NCBI GenBank assembly: GCA_965153455.1
Contig: OZ234504.1
Location: 8,990,001-9,054,000, forward strand
Source of the DNA: Sphagnum compactum
Taxonomy: Eukaryota; Bryophyta; Sphagnopsida; Sphagnales
Length of the DNA stretch: 64,000 bases
Direction of reading: 5' to 3'
Shown: positions 1-12,889 of the stretch, in pieces
How the letters are laid out: every line of letters begins with the position of its first letter
Numbering within the stretch: the stretch's first letter is position 1
The notes under the pieces: generated by a model
The model's input: only the letters and a program-made list of their open reading frames with translations
The model's database searches: none
What the model was told of the DNA's origin: nothing
Translations under genes and position numbers: made by a program

Positions 1-1255
1 AAATAATTTAGCCACAGTGCGAAAATTCACCAAGAGAAATCACTTTTTCTGAACACAATTTCTTTTGTTTTTCCACTCCAGATTTATTTGTTATGACCCT
101 CCATGTAATTTTTCCTTCTCCTCAGGCCGCTCCAGTCATAGCCACTGGCCAGGGCGAACCAGCACCTACACTCACCGTCTTGAGCAAGGCCATTTTAGAG
201 ACTGTTTTTGTCGATTCAGAGACTCTGATTTTGTCTAAGAGCATTTCCCATCCCAAAACTCGTAAACAACTCCTTTTATGTTAAAATAGACGAGTGTTTA
301 ATGATCACTTGTCCGCACCTACAAACGTCATTAAAAAATTTCCCTTTAAATACTCAAAGACCATTTATGTCTTTACATCTGGACCAGTAATAGTCACTAC
401 ATGTCCAAATCCAAAGTAGAAAAAAGCTTTTAAAGGGGTTAAAATGACCACTGCAATATCGACATCAAACAATAGGTTCATCCAACCAAGGCAAATTGAT
501 CCCCACATTCGGATCATGGTAAAAATCGCAAAGCCCATTTAAATTGCTCATAAACATTCTAAATATTTAAAACATATCATTTTCTGTAGACAAAATAAGG
601 GTGCCTAAATCCAAATCTATAATTTTTGGGGGCCTGATATGGCCATTTAATAATGCACTGGGTGAAATCAGCCAACAGCAGGAAACGTGTGGACCAATAT
701 TTTCTGGGTGAGTTTTGAGATATAGCCCCAAGTGGCTATCATCATCCGTAAGAAGATTTAGTCAGATTTGGCTATGAGCTAAATAATGGCATTAGAAAAT
801 CTTAAACATCTTTCTCTTATTTTTGGCTACCTACTTGAAAACCGCGTATGGAAATCTGACGATTTGTTTTTTGGATTTTGAATTTTGGCTATTGAGAATC
901 TCAAAAAGCATTTGATTTTAGCACTTTTTTAATTTTGTGACTTAGTTTTTTTTTTGGCTATAGTTTTTTTGGTAAAAGAGAGGTCGTTGTGTGGATGTGA
1001 ACAAAAGTCGTGATGATAAGAATGGAGGAGACCAGAGGGAAAACGTAAAGCGCGTTTGACAAGTCTCAAGCTGACATTGCATGTTCCATCCTCAATTATG
1101 AGTAGAAAATAGAGACATGTGTCCCACAAAAGAAAGTAATGAATTGTTCAGTGGCCAAGAAATCGGTAAAGCGCGGATGCTACAGTCTGAAGAGTCACGG
1201 CAAATCCCTTCTAGAAGTTTCTCGGGGAGGAGAAAATGAAGAAGAAGAAACATTT

Positions 1256-1665
1256 GTGAGAAAAGTCGAAAAAGGAGTAAGAAAAGAGAGTGGGAATTCC
1301 AGGGAGATCGTGAAGAGGAAAGGGGTTGATGTTCTTTGGAGAGATCTAGTGGAAAGATCAGCTTGCGAGAATCTGTGATGTGACAGACACGCATCATACC
1401 ATGTGTATGCTATTGGGATGGCAGAGGATTTCTAGCAGGTTTTATGAGAGCTTCTTCTTCTGTGAGAAAAGTCGAAAAAGGAGTAAGAAGAGAAGAGTGT
1501 GAGAATTCCAGGAAGTTCGTGAAGAGGAAAGGGGTTGTTGATGTTTTTTGGGGAGATCTAGTGGAAAGATCAGCTTAGCTTGCGGGAATCTGTGATGTGA
1601 GGGACACCCATCATACCCTGTGAATGATATTGGGATGGTAAAGGATTTGTAGCAGGTTTTATGAG
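1256..1665 (+). repeat. Local tandem duplication, two ~200-bp units
   Basis: Unit 1 is about 1,256-1,448 and unit 2 about 1,462-1,665. Both begin GTGAGAAAAGTCGAAAAAGG and end near GCAGGTTTTATGAG, with scattered substitutions and small indels between. The same pair is present in the distal duplicate, so it is older than the segmental duplication. Unit 1 is open in one frame, encoding a Lys/Glu-rich peptide; unit 2 has lost that frame. Confidence 0.8.
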
Positions 1666-1731
1666 ACCAAAAGGTTACGAGATAAATATTTATGAGAGCA
1701 GTGAGCAAAAGGCATTTCAGTAGTGTGAAAT

Positions 1732-2001
1732 ATGAGAAATTCATATGGCCTCAAGCGAAAAGGAGTTGATCTTTCACAAGGGCCACCAAAAAGAAAGAGA
1801 GATGTTGTGCAGATACCTGCTGCAAATGAGACACCTTTGGTCCCCACTGAAAATGCTCCTTCAAGCTCTGGATGGCACAGCAATGTGGTGCTTCTTCTTG
1901 ACCTTACGATGAGCTTTCTTTGCACAGTTTTTTCTTGGGCTTTCCCAAGTTACATGTTGAAGTTTGATTCTTTGCTTTTTTTAATTTTGTTTGGGTGTTG
2001 A
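1732..2001 (+). other. Possible 5' leader exon of the proximal receptor gene (unproven)
   Basis: An open frame from an ATG at 1,732 encodes a basic, hydrophilic start with a nuclear-signal-like PPKRKRD about residues 18-24, then a Ser/Pro-rich part and a hydrophobic tail. The first ~65 codons are conserved in frame in the distal copy (45,953), after which the copies diverge. The hydrolase exon at 2,925 starts in mid-protein after a splice acceptor, so an upstream exon must exist and this is the best candidate. No convincing donor could be fixed, so it could equally be untranslated or unrelated sequence. Confidence 0.3.
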
Positions 2002-5000
2002 CAATTTTCCTTGACCCTTACAATTTTCCTTGACCCTTACAATCATGATAGCTTATTGTCCTCACAAAGCATCAGGAGAAGGAGGTCTAGTTCAGAGTTT
2101 ACCTCCCAACCAACACCTTTGCAACCATACCTTTTAGCCACTAGGGTACTTGAACGTCCCCAATCATTTACAAGCTTCCTTGTCATACATTTTTACTTTG
2201 CTTACTTTCTAGTTTGGTTGTTTAGATAAAAAAATATAAATGATGTTTAAAACAATACGAAATGGAGTCCTCATTATAGCCTCTTACATTAGGCTGGCGA
2301 CTCATTTGCTATAACAAGTAGAATTGGTGAAAGGGAAATTTGTCAAAATTTGGCATTGACTAAGAATATATTGAACTTGTAAGGATTGGAACTTTCATTA
2401 TAGATTATGAGTTAAGTTCAATGTGTAGTCTTGATCCAACAACCTAAAGCAAATTGTTAAAATGCTCTTGGACATTCTTATTGGGTTTGTATCCCAATTC
2501 CTTAGCCATTGGAGGCCTTCGAGGTCCAAATGTTGGGGAAATGTCGTGGAATGCAAATGAACCAAACTAGATGGCTAAGCAAATCAACCCAAACTTGAAA
2601 GAGCCAATTCTTAGCATTGACCTTTATTATTTGGCATACGTTCCACCTATTATGTAACAACATTTACTTATTGAACTATGTTTTGACACTTTGAGGTCTA
2701 TGACACATGTGAATGATCTTCACTTGTTAGTCATTAAAGATAGATTTGGTATTCTTCAATTCATTTATTATTATGATCTTGTTAAACTTAATCTTTTCAA
2801 CTAATTATTGCTTTTATTTAACTACTATAATTTGTATATTGCATTTTTCTTATTTCATGTATAGTCAAATAATTTGCAAGAGACGTTTGAAGAATTGTGT
2901 TGACTTTTTTCATTTTCTTTGCAGAAATATCCAGTGCATGATCTAAATCCCACTTGCAATTCCAATAATCCAAACTTGACCATCGTCTTTTTTCATGGGA
3001 TTGTTTTTGGCACAAATGATGAATGGAAGGAAACATGGACAACACGCCCCACCAACAATAGAGAAAAGTGCATATGTTGGCCAGAAAAGTGGCTACCGGA
3101 AGACTTGAACAACAATGTTCGAATTTTATCATTGTCCTATGATTCTAACATTGTGGCAAGTGTTCACAATGATGTGACTGAAATTGGCAAAAACCTCATT
3201 CAAAGTTTGGTTACAAATTCAAGGTGTGACAATCTCCTCTATTTATGGACACATTTATTACGTCTCCTTGTGTGCATTAAAGATAATTGTTTACATCTTA
3301 AAAATTTCTTAAATGTTTTGCATGAATTAATTGTTCATGTGTGCTAGTATTGTGATACACACCAACAAGTTTCAATTTACTTGAATTGTTAAATTCATGT
3401 AAGATAACATAAAATGGGGCTTAAATGCAAATGTTATTGTTTGAAGATAATAGCAAAGTATATGTTCATATTATAAGTTCATGGTACAACTAGTTTGATT
3501 TTTATGGCAATTTTTAGTTCGCGCTTTTTGAAGCTTTATCTTTGGTAATGCAATTGAATTGAATTGAATTGAATTAATACATGTTGAAAATTTGCATCCA
3601 TTCCATTGCAAAAAAAATTATTTAAAAAAAAGGTATATATATTTTTGTAATTTATATTTTTTTAATTTTCAACTACATTTCTAAGGTAACACATAGAAGA
3701 TGAGTTGTACATTAACACAAGAATGTAAACATCTACATACTTGTGCAGAATAATTGCTATATCAAAACATTGTTGTCACATTTTTTAGGTAGATTAATGG
3801 AGTCAATAAACGAAATATGACATATGACAAGCAAATCAATTATAAACTTATGGCTTAGGTCATGTGTGAATTGGGAAATTGCCCCCAAGTACAATGGGAT
3901 AAATTTGTACATGTTAATACAATGTTGATAATGGAATTTTGGTGCATTGTGGAATATTTTGTAGTTATCAATCCCTTTGGGATGGACCGGTGGCATTAGT
4001 TGCTTATAGTTTTGGAGGTCTTGTACTCAAAAGCTTGGTGGTTGAAGCTAACAAACGTGTATATCAAAAGCCAAAAAATGGTTTGGATGATGAAATACAT
4101 AAATGTTGTAAAACATTTTTGAACAATGTCAAAGGTGTAGTATTTTATGGTGTACCACATTTTGGTGGTACACAATACTTATCAAAATATTTCACTTGGC
4201 AATGTCAACAAATCAACACGTTCAACAAATATTCAACCCAACTTGGTTTTTAAAAAAATTTAAAACCTTTCAACCTACAAATGGAGTACCTTTCAAAGGA
4301 TTTTAAAAATGCCATTCATGCAAACGTCAACATTTATGCATTTGGTGAAGGATTACCAATCGACGAGAATTCAGTAAGATTTTCATTTCACCACATTAAA
4401 AGTATCCAACTAGGTTCATTAGTTGAACATTTTTTGTATTGTCAAAACTTGTGTGGGATCATGTACTCAATACTTTTGAATATATTAATATGGTGAAAGG
4501 GTCATGTGTTTTATGAACTTTATTTCATGAATTAATATCAATGGAAATGAAATTTGATTGACTTTAAACATCAGGAAATAGGTTTTAATTTTCCCTTCAT
4601 TAAATCAATTCCATATAAATATTTGTAAGGAAAATCATAACATTGTTAAAACATATAAGATTCATGAAATTAAAAACCAATAACTTTGTGATGTATTTAT
4701 ATAAGTTGTTTGCCAAAGGGTTGAAGGAAATTACTTTGTACACAATATTTCATTATTATTCAAACATCAAAAGTTATTAAATTATAGTTTCCACCACCAT
4801 TTGGTTTATAAGTTAAAACATAAGTGAACAAACAAGTCAATGAATTCCATTTATTTAATCTTTTGCACATGCAGGGAATTTTAGTGCCATATGCTTCAGC
4901 TATTCAATTATCAAACAACAACCAATATAAAATAGAGGATGCTAATCACTTGACAATTTGCAAGCCACCAAACAAGGATCATCTAAGCTATTCTTTATTA

Positions 5001-5194
5001 TTACAATGTTTGAAAATATGTATGAAGGTAAAAACATCAAATTTAAGTTTTTTGATTTCATATGTGTTCATGTAATTGGAAACACATTCGGTCCCAACAC
5101 ATTTGCTATGTTTCGCATATACAATGTCATATATATTGGTTATCAAATAAGAAAAATAACATATAAATGACTTATATTTTGTGAATTTTGACAG

Positions 5195-6253
5195 AAAAAT
5201 ATATTGCTTCCACGTTTGCCATGTCATGAGGTGGCGTTGATTGACAAAGCACGAGACATAAACATCTTGTTACAAAAGCAATCTATTGTTGGTTTGGTTG
5301 GAATGGGTGGGATTGGAAAAACCACTTTGAGTAAAAAATTCTATCATTTGTTCCACAACCAATATGACAAATCTAGCTTTTTGGAAGATGTGAAATCAAA
5401 GGACGATATCAATGATGTCATTAAACAACTCCTATATGATTTGTGTGGCAAAAGGTTATGCAAAGATGAAAATGTGAGTGAAGACCTTGACAAAATTAGA
5501 CAATGTATGATATCGAAGAAAGTGTTAGTGGTGGTGGATGATGTTGGTAAGGTGGAGAACCTTACATCCTTGCAACTTCTCGTTGAAAAGGGTGCCAAGA
5601 ATGCAACTTCTAAAAGCAGAGTACTTGTGAATTGTCGAAATTGGCAAATACTAAAATCTCATGTAAGTGAGGATGGAAAAGTGGTCATGAAATCTTTGGA
5701 GGAAGAGGAAGCAAGAAAACTCTTTATGTTCCATGCATTCGGTAATGCGAATCATGTTCCAACAAAGGATTTCAAAGATATATGTATGAAGATTATAAAA
5801 GCTTGTGGAGGGCTCCCTTTAAGTCTTAAAGTATTGGGTTCTTTTTTGTGCAATACTAAAGAATTAGAAATGTGGGAAGGTGCATTGAGCAAATTGAAAA
5901 GTGGGAAAAGTTTGAGGGGGGGCAATGATAATGAAGAACTTTGGAGTGTTTTAAAGATTTCTTATGAGAACTTGGATAAACAAAATCAAAACTTGTTTTT
6001 GGATATTGCTTGTTTTTTTGGTGGTTTGAAAATAAGTACAATTTGTCGAGCGTGGAGTAGAGATAATGAACACCCAAAGTTTGAATTACAAAATTTACAA
6101 CATAGATCTTTAGTCGAGTGGGCACAAGATGGAATCTTGTACATACATGATCAATTACGAGACATGGGTCAAAGTATTGCAATGGAACTTCCAATTATGA
6201 ATCGATTTATATGGAAATCAAATAAGTCAAATTTATCTTTACAAAAGGATGAG
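5195..6253 (+). pseudogene. NB-ARC exon of the proximal receptor, itself open
   Basis: This 353-codon exon is intact although the gene around it carries stops. Visible NB-ARC landmarks are the P-loop GMGGIGKTT, kinase-2 KVLVVVDDV, an RNBS-B-like SRVLVNCRNW, GLPL as GGLPLSLKVLG, RNBS-D as FLDIACFF and the MHD position as IHD in IHDQLRDMG. In the family the P-loop and kinase-2 bind ATP/ADP and the MHD region controls switching. FLDIACFF and HDQLRDMG resemble the TIR-NLR lineage, but no TIR domain is present upstream. The acceptor is at 5,193-5,194 and the donor follows GAG at 6,251-6,253. Confidence 0.88.
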
Positions 6254-6747
6254 GTTCTCACGATACTATTTCGATCCTATAATTTTATTTTGAATTTCTA
6301 TGGATTTTTTTAATGTCCAAAACCAAATGTTTTAATTTTTGAATCTTGATTTATAAATAAATGTTTTTCTAATAAAAATTAGCATTAAGATGAATTTTTA
6401 AAAATATTGATAATCCTTTTTGTTTTCATTTCATGTGATAGGTGGTGGAAAATTTAGAAGGCATCTCATTGAAAAAATGCGTCAATTTGCCTACATTGTC
6501 CCAAATCGGCTCAAAGGGATTTCCCAACCTTAGATTAGTTGACCTAACAAAAGTTTCACCAACTATAGTGGAAAATTTCATCCAAGGGCGAAATTTAAAT
6601 AACGTTAAGTGGTTATGCCTCAAAAAATGCATGATTCAAAAATTACCAAATAATTTGTTTTATTGTTTACAATTACAAGTACTTGATTTGGCACAATGCC
6701 AAAGATTGGAAGAAATACCCTCATTTATTGGCCAATTGAATGCACTC

Positions 6748-9411
6748 AAAGAGCTTGATTTGTCAGGGTGTTCCAATTTGAAAAAACTACCTTCATCTAT
6801 GGGCCAATTGAATGCACTCCAAGAGCTTCATTTATCATGGTGTTTCAATTTGAAAGAATTACCTTCATCTATTGGGCAATTGAATGCACTCCAAGAGCTT
6901 CATTTGTCAGTGTGTTCCAAGTTGAAAGAACTACCTTCATCTATTGGCCAATTGAATGCACTTCAAGAGCTTGATTTGTCCGAGTGTTCCAACTTGAAAG
7001 AACTACCTTCATCTATTGGGCAATTGAATGCACTCCAAAACCTTTATTTGCTAGGGTGTTCCAAGTTGAAAGAATTACCTTCATCTTTTGGCCAATTGAA
7101 TGCACTCCAAAAGCTTGATTTGCTAGGGTGTTCCGAGTTGAAAGAACTACCTTCATCTATTGCGCAATTGAATGCACTCCAAGAGCTTGATTTATCAGCG
7201 TGTTCCAACTTGAAAGAACTACCTTCATCTATTGGGCAATTGAATGCACTCCAAGAGCTTCATTTGGCAGCGTGTTCCAAGATGAAAGAATTACCTTCAT
7301 CTATTGGCGAATTGAATGCACTCCAAGAGCTTCATTAGTCAGAGTGTTCCAACTTGAAAGAACTACCTTCATCTATTGGGCAATTGAATACACTCCAACA
7401 GCTTGAATTGCTAGGGTGTTCCGAGTTGAAAAAATTACCTTCATCTATTGGCCAATTGAATGCACTTCAAAAGCTTGATTTGTTAGGGTGTTTCGAGTTA
7501 AAAGAATTACCTTCATCTATTGGGCAATTGAATGCACTTCAAAAGCTTGATTTGCTAGGGTGTTCCGAGTTGAAAGAACTACCTTCATCTATTGGCAAAT
7601 TGAATGCACTCCAAGAGCTTGATTTGTCAGAGTGTTCCGACTTGAAAATACTACCTTCATCTATTGGGCAATTGAATGCACTCCAAGAGCTTCATTTGTT
7701 AGCGTGTTCCGAGTTGAAAGAACTACCTTCATCTATTGGCGAATTGAATGCACTCCAAGAGCTTGATTTGTCAAAGTGTTCAGAGTTGAAAGAACTACCT
7801 TCATCTATTGGGCAATTGAATGCACTCCAAGAGCTTCATTTGTCAGAGTGTTCCAACTTGAAAGAACTACCTTTATCTATTGGGCAATTGAATGCACTCC
7901 AAAAGCTTGATTTGCTAGGGTGTTTCGAGTTGAAAGAACTACCTTCATCTATTGGGCAATTGAATGCACTCCAAGAGCTTCATTTGTCAAAGTGTTCCAA
8001 CTTGAAAGAAGTACCTTCATCTATTGGGCAATTGAATGCACTCCAAAAGCTTTATTTGTCAAAGTGTTCCCACTTGAAAAAACTACCTTCATCTATTGGG
8101 CAATTGAATGCACTCCAAAAGCTTTATTTGTCATGGTGTTCCGAGTTGAAAGAATTACCTTCATCTATTGGGCAATTGAATGCACTCCAAGAGCTTGATT
8201 TGTCAAATTGTTCCCACTTGAAAGAACTACCTTCATCTATTGGGCAATTGAATGCACTCCAAAAGCTTCATTTGTCAACATGTTCGAACTTGAAAGAACT
8301 ACCTTCATCTATTGGCCAATTGAATGCACTCCAAGAGCTTCATTTGAGAGCGTGTTTCAAGTTGAAAGAACTACCTTCCTCTATTGGGCAATTGAATACA
8401 CTCCAAAAGCTTTATTTGTCATGGTGTTCTGAGCTGAAAGAACTACCTTCATCTATTGGGCAATTGAATGCACTCCAAGAACTTGAGTTGTCAAAGTGTT
8501 CCCACTTGAAAGAACTACCTTCATCTATTGGGCAATTGAATGCACTCCAAGAGCTTCATTTGTCAGCATGTTCGAACTTGAAAGAACTACCTTCATCTAT
8601 TGGGCAATTGAATGCACTCCACGAGCTTCATTTGTCAGCGTGTTCCGAGTTGAAAGAACTACCTTCATCTATTGGGCAATTGAATGCACTCCAAAAGCTT
8701 CATTTGTCAGCGTGTTCCCACTTGAAAGAACTACCTTCATCTATTGGGCAATTGAATGCACTCCAAGAGCTTCATTTGTCAGGGTGTTCCGAGTTGAAAA
8801 AACTACCTTCATCTATTGGGCAATTGAATGCACTCCAAGAGCTTCATTTATCATGGTGTTTCAATTTGAAAGAACTACCTTCATCTATTGGGCAATTGAA
8901 TGCACTCCAAAAGCTTGATTTGCTAGGGTGTTTCGAGTTGAAAGAACTACCTTCATCTATTGGGCAATTGAATGCACTCCAAGAGCTTCATTTGTCAAAG
9001 TGTTCCAACTTGAAAGAAGTACCTTCATCTATTGGGCAATTGAATGCACTCCAAAAGCTTTATTTGTCAAAGTGTTCCCACTTGAAAAAACTACCTTCAT
9101 CTATTGGGCAATTGAATGCACTCGAAGAGCTTCATTTGTCAGGGTGTTCCGAGTTGAAAGAACTACCTTCATCTATTGGGCAATTGAATACACTCCAAAA
9201 GCTAGATTTGTCAGAGTGTTCCAACTTGAAAAAACTACCTTCATCTATTGGGCAATTGAATGCACTTCAAAAGCTTGATTTGCTAGGGTGTTCCGAGTTG
9301 AAAGAACTACCTTCATCTATTGGCGAATTGAATGCACTCCAAGAGCTTAATTTGTCAGAGTGTTCCAACTTGAAAATACTACCTTCATCTATTGGGCAAT
9401 TGAATGCACTC
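6748..9411 (+). repeat. 72-bp (24-residue) LRR tandem array, 37 units
   Basis: Thirty-seven consecutive units of exactly 72 bp, each one leucine-rich repeat. Constant positions are L1, L4, L7, L9, C12, L15, L18, P19, I22 and G23. Variation is concentrated at positions 6, 8, 11 and 14, the exposed side of an LRR strand. DNA identity between units is very high, which points to recent homogenisation by unequal crossover or gene conversion. One unit carries the TAG at 7,336. The array holds exactly three more units than the distal one. Confidence 0.92.
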
Positions 9412-9414
9412 TAA

Positions 9415-10000
9415 AAGTTTAATTTGTTCAAATGTTGGAACTTGAAAGAACTATTTTCATTTATTGACCACTTGAATGCACTCCAAAGGCTTAATTTGTC
9501 AGAATGTTTCAACTTGAAAAATTTATATTCATCTATTGGGACATTACATGCATTCCATGAGTTTTATTTGCGAGGGTGTTGCAACTTGAAATAATTACCT
9601 TCATCTATTGGGCAATTGAATGCATTCGAAAAACTTTATTTGTCATGGTGTTTCGAGTTGAAAGAATTACCTTCATTTATTGGCCAATTGAATGCACTTC
9701 GAAAGCTTGATTTGTCAGGGTGTTGCAATTTGAAAGAACTACTTTTATCTTTTGGCCAATTGAATGCACTCCAAATTTTTATTTATAAAACTTCTACAAC
9801 TTGAAAGCATCGTGAAAAAAATACATTTATCTATGGGTGAGTTGAATGCACTCAAAGTGTTTCAATTGTCAAGGTGTTCTAATTTGAAATAACTATTTTC
9901 ATCTATTCGTCATTGAATGCACTTGAAAATTTTGATTTGTGTGAATGCTTTAATTTGCAAGAATTATTTACAAGTATATTAGCCAATTAAATGCACTCCA
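9415..10000 (+). pseudogene. Decayed LRR tail downstream of the stop
   Basis: After the shared stop (CTCTAA where the repeat has CTCCAA) at least seven more degenerate repeat units follow. They have altered spacing, further stops and frame changes, fading out near the word CTCCAAAAGTTTTAG. The reading frame once extended further, or the array grew at its 3' edge by copying broken units. The stop is shared with the distal copy and so predates the duplication. Confidence 0.75.
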
Positions 10001-10279
10001 AAAGTTTTAGTTGTGGGAGCTCCATACCATTTATAATTATGTTGTAACTATCCTATGGATAGTTATAACATAGTTATAAATTAATTGTTTCCAAGTTCTA
10101 CTCACAAGGTAATGAGGTCTTCATAGACACAATCTTTGATAATGATATTGGATATGTCATGTTCATTTATAAGGATTTGAATTCATTAACACTTATAATA
10201 TATTAATTTATATCCAATTGGTTGCTATTTAATTTAATGTCATTGATTTATATGCAAATGTTTAAGTAATGAATAATGT
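10001..10279. other. 3' flank of the proximal receptor, no gene seen
   Basis: AT-rich sequence shared with the distal copy. It contains a small inverted repeat around 10,035-10,080 (AACTATCC...GGATAGTT) just after the LRR tail, and no open frame of note. Confidence 0.6.
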
Positions 10280-12849
10280 CACTATGAGAAATTACGTCCA
10301 TTGAAACCACACTACCCTACAACTAAAATTCAAAAAATAACTCATATACAACTATTGTGCGATTATTTATTGGGCATTACAACTACTATGCAATTATCCC
10401 CCTCAAAATAAGGTGTATTAATAAATAAATTATCACGTCAAAAAATCAATTAGTTATATTATAGTTGCAAGTGAGTTGAAAATGGGTATTATATGCAATA
10501 ATTTATAGATATCATACATACATATATAATCAACCATGTTTGATTTTTTAATGAGTTGCATTATAGTTGCATGTGGCAACTACTTTAAAATTGTTGTAAA
10601 TGTGTCACTAAAGCAACAATTGTATTACAATTAATGTACAATGTATATACATGTGATCATGCCACATGTCCACAATTTCACCACCCATTATGGGATACAT
10701 TTACATCTATGATTCCCATTGATACAATTAGTATGCCACCAATGTGCCACTATTAAAGTATTATTATTCAATTATGTTATGCCTACAATACAATTACTTA
10801 TAGTTTAATAAAGATACATGTTCATTTGTAATGTTTTATAAAGAATTATTGTTTCAATAATTTGACTATTAATGTGAATAAATAAATTTTATTCATAATT
10901 AAATTAACCATTAATTAACAAATTAATTACTTATTAAATATTATCACATAAATATTTATCCAAGTTGGGATATTTTATAATGAATTAAATAAAATATTTA
11001 AGATAATTATTAATTCATCAATAATTATCAAATTTTTATTTATCTAAACTCATTAATTAATTAATTTGATACATATAATTAATTTAGATGTGAACCTAAA
11101 AAGCAATGTGTATATTATAAAAAAAATTCAATTTGATGTACATATGGATATGCTTAATTATATTTTCATGTTTTTATACCCAAATTCATATTCAATATTT
11201 AATATTTAGTAATGAGTTATTTTTAATAATTATTTCATATTAATGATTCACTAATATTTTATTTACTTAATTATTGTGGACTAATTAATTAAAATGATAA
11301 TTAATTATTATGAATTATGAACGAGTTTGATTCATATAATTAGTTCATTAATTAGTTAAAATAACTAATTTTTTTCAAAACTTCAAATGATCAGCGAGTA
11401 ATTATATGAATATAATTATTAATTATTTAATAATAAATTTTTTGAACAAAATAATTAATTCAAATCACTATTTTCGAATAATTAAAAATTAAATAATTAA
11501 TCAACATATTTAATTGTCATATAATCATTAATTTAATTGTATAATTTACATAATGAAAACAAACACAAAGCACGTAGGAAAATCTGCACATCATTGATCA
11601 TTTGCTTATGACCGAATACTTATTTATATCTTCGTCCTATGTGCTTCATTTTGAGTGATTAAAATGTGTTACCTAAAACTTTAGAAATCATGTTTGAAGT
11701 GCAAAGGAAATGGAGTAATGAAAAATAACAAGAAGAAAAATAAGTTTTTTCCAATTTACAAAACGTGTTTCTTTTCAATTTTAATTTCTTTGGATACCTC
11801 CTACTTTCAAACATCATAACTTTCTTAGTTCTTATTCATTTTAAACAATTTAAGTGCTATAGGAGTGCCATTTGAAGTTCTACAAATCATCTTTAAACTT
11901 TGATGGTAATAGAACAACATACAAGGAATTTTTTTGGTGTTTGGGAACCGGCCTTTGCAACGTTCGGTGATGTGTTTTTTTGAGTTCTTAAGCCCCCTCT
12001 ACTTTGGGGGGCCATAAATTTTTCGAATTTATTTCCTTTTTGATGATTTTTAATGTGCCAAATGTGCCAAAGGGAGGGGTTGAAGTGTTGTTTGGAAATT
12101 TAAAAAAATGGAACCCTCTCTTTGGATCCAACTTGCCCTGAACATTTAAGTGTTCAATCATTGACCAATTTATCTTATAGTTGCAACATAATTGCAATTA
12201 AATAAAAACTTAAAAAATTTACCCATATATTATGTTTTTGTATCCCATGTCATAAACTATATAAAAAGGCTTGTTATCTTATGTTCTCACATTAAAATAC
12301 TTATGGCATTTTCGGACGAGTTCTAAAAAGTTTAACCTAAAGGCAAAACATAAATTTAAATAATTAATTAATGGTTATTCTTTAGTTCATTTAGGCTTGT
12401 GTTTTCCTATCAAGTAAACCTAGGTAACTAAGTAGGTCTTATTTTTATACCTATGTACATAGGTAGGTAGGTATAAAAATAAAATAAATACATAAGTATG
12501 TAGGTCTTAAGACCTACTAACCTACCCACCTATGGTTATGTATGACATACGTAACTATTAAAATAAATATTAATATTCATTCTTTTCCCAAAATATAATT
12601 AATATGCCATGTGACAAATTTTTATTGTGGCACATGTCATAATTTTATACCATCATTAATAGTTATAATGGATGATGCAGATCAATATTTCGATTTTTTT
12701 TTTTCATTTTTATGTCCAAAAATTTTCATAGTGCCACATATTGGATTTTAATAGATGGATGACAATTAATGATGTTAGAATGACATCATGGGTGTATTTA
12801 TAATTGAATTGCAATGAATTGCACCATATATATAGTGAGTTGCAACTTT

Positions 12850-12889
12850 GCAACTCATGCAACTTGTCTTTTAACATTCACAACATATC
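12850..12889 (+). repeat. Left copy of the 40-bp direct repeat flanking the Helitron
   Basis: Identical over 40 bases to 22,246-22,285, starting TGCAACTCATGCAAC and ending CACAACATAT. The distal duplicate has it once, so it was doubled with the insertion. Confidence 0.93.

Larger units (their letters stand above)
1..2924. other. Upstream region of the proximal receptor gene, no confirmed gene
   Basis: Noncoding-looking sequence upstream of the first recognised receptor exon. Short open frames occur but none has a recognisable domain. The region contains the local tandem repeat at 1,256-1,665 and a conserved open stretch from 1,732 that might be a leader exon. A pyrimidine-rich stretch ending in TTTGCAG at 2,918-2,924 is the splice acceptor of the hydrolase exon. 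I could not identify a promoter or transcription start. Confidence 0.6.
2925..9414 (+). pseudogene. Proximal HNL-type receptor (alpha/beta-hydrolase-NB-ARC-LRR), two nonsense codons
   Basis: Same exon plan as the distal gene: 2,925-3,223; 3,965-4,373; 4,875-5,027; 5,195-6,253; 6,442-9,414, all with GT-AG borders and matching phases. Exons 1-3 encode a SERAC1-like alpha/beta-hydrolase with the nucleophile motif AYSFGG. Exon 4 encodes NB-ARC and exon 5 a very long LRR array. Two single-base stops break it: TAA at 4,251-4,253 (the distal copy has TCA) inside the hydrolase, and TAG at 7,336-7,338 (neighbouring units have TTG) inside the LRRs. No frameshift was found and the frame is otherwise open across both stops, so inactivation looks recent. 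A truncated product, or expression of the open NB-ARC exon alone, cannot be excluded. Confidence 0.85.

Noticed and set aside
8496-8918. Long open frames in other frames across the LRR arrays (for example 140 codons at 8,496-8,918)
   Set aside because: The 72-bp unit is a multiple of three and nearly identical each time, so any stop-free alternative frame repeats indefinitely. These are shadows of the LRR frame.
2925-9414. TIR or coiled-coil domain expected at the receptor N-terminus
   Set aside because: I looked upstream of both NB-ARC exons and found only the hydrolase exons; no TIR motif or heptad pattern is visible.
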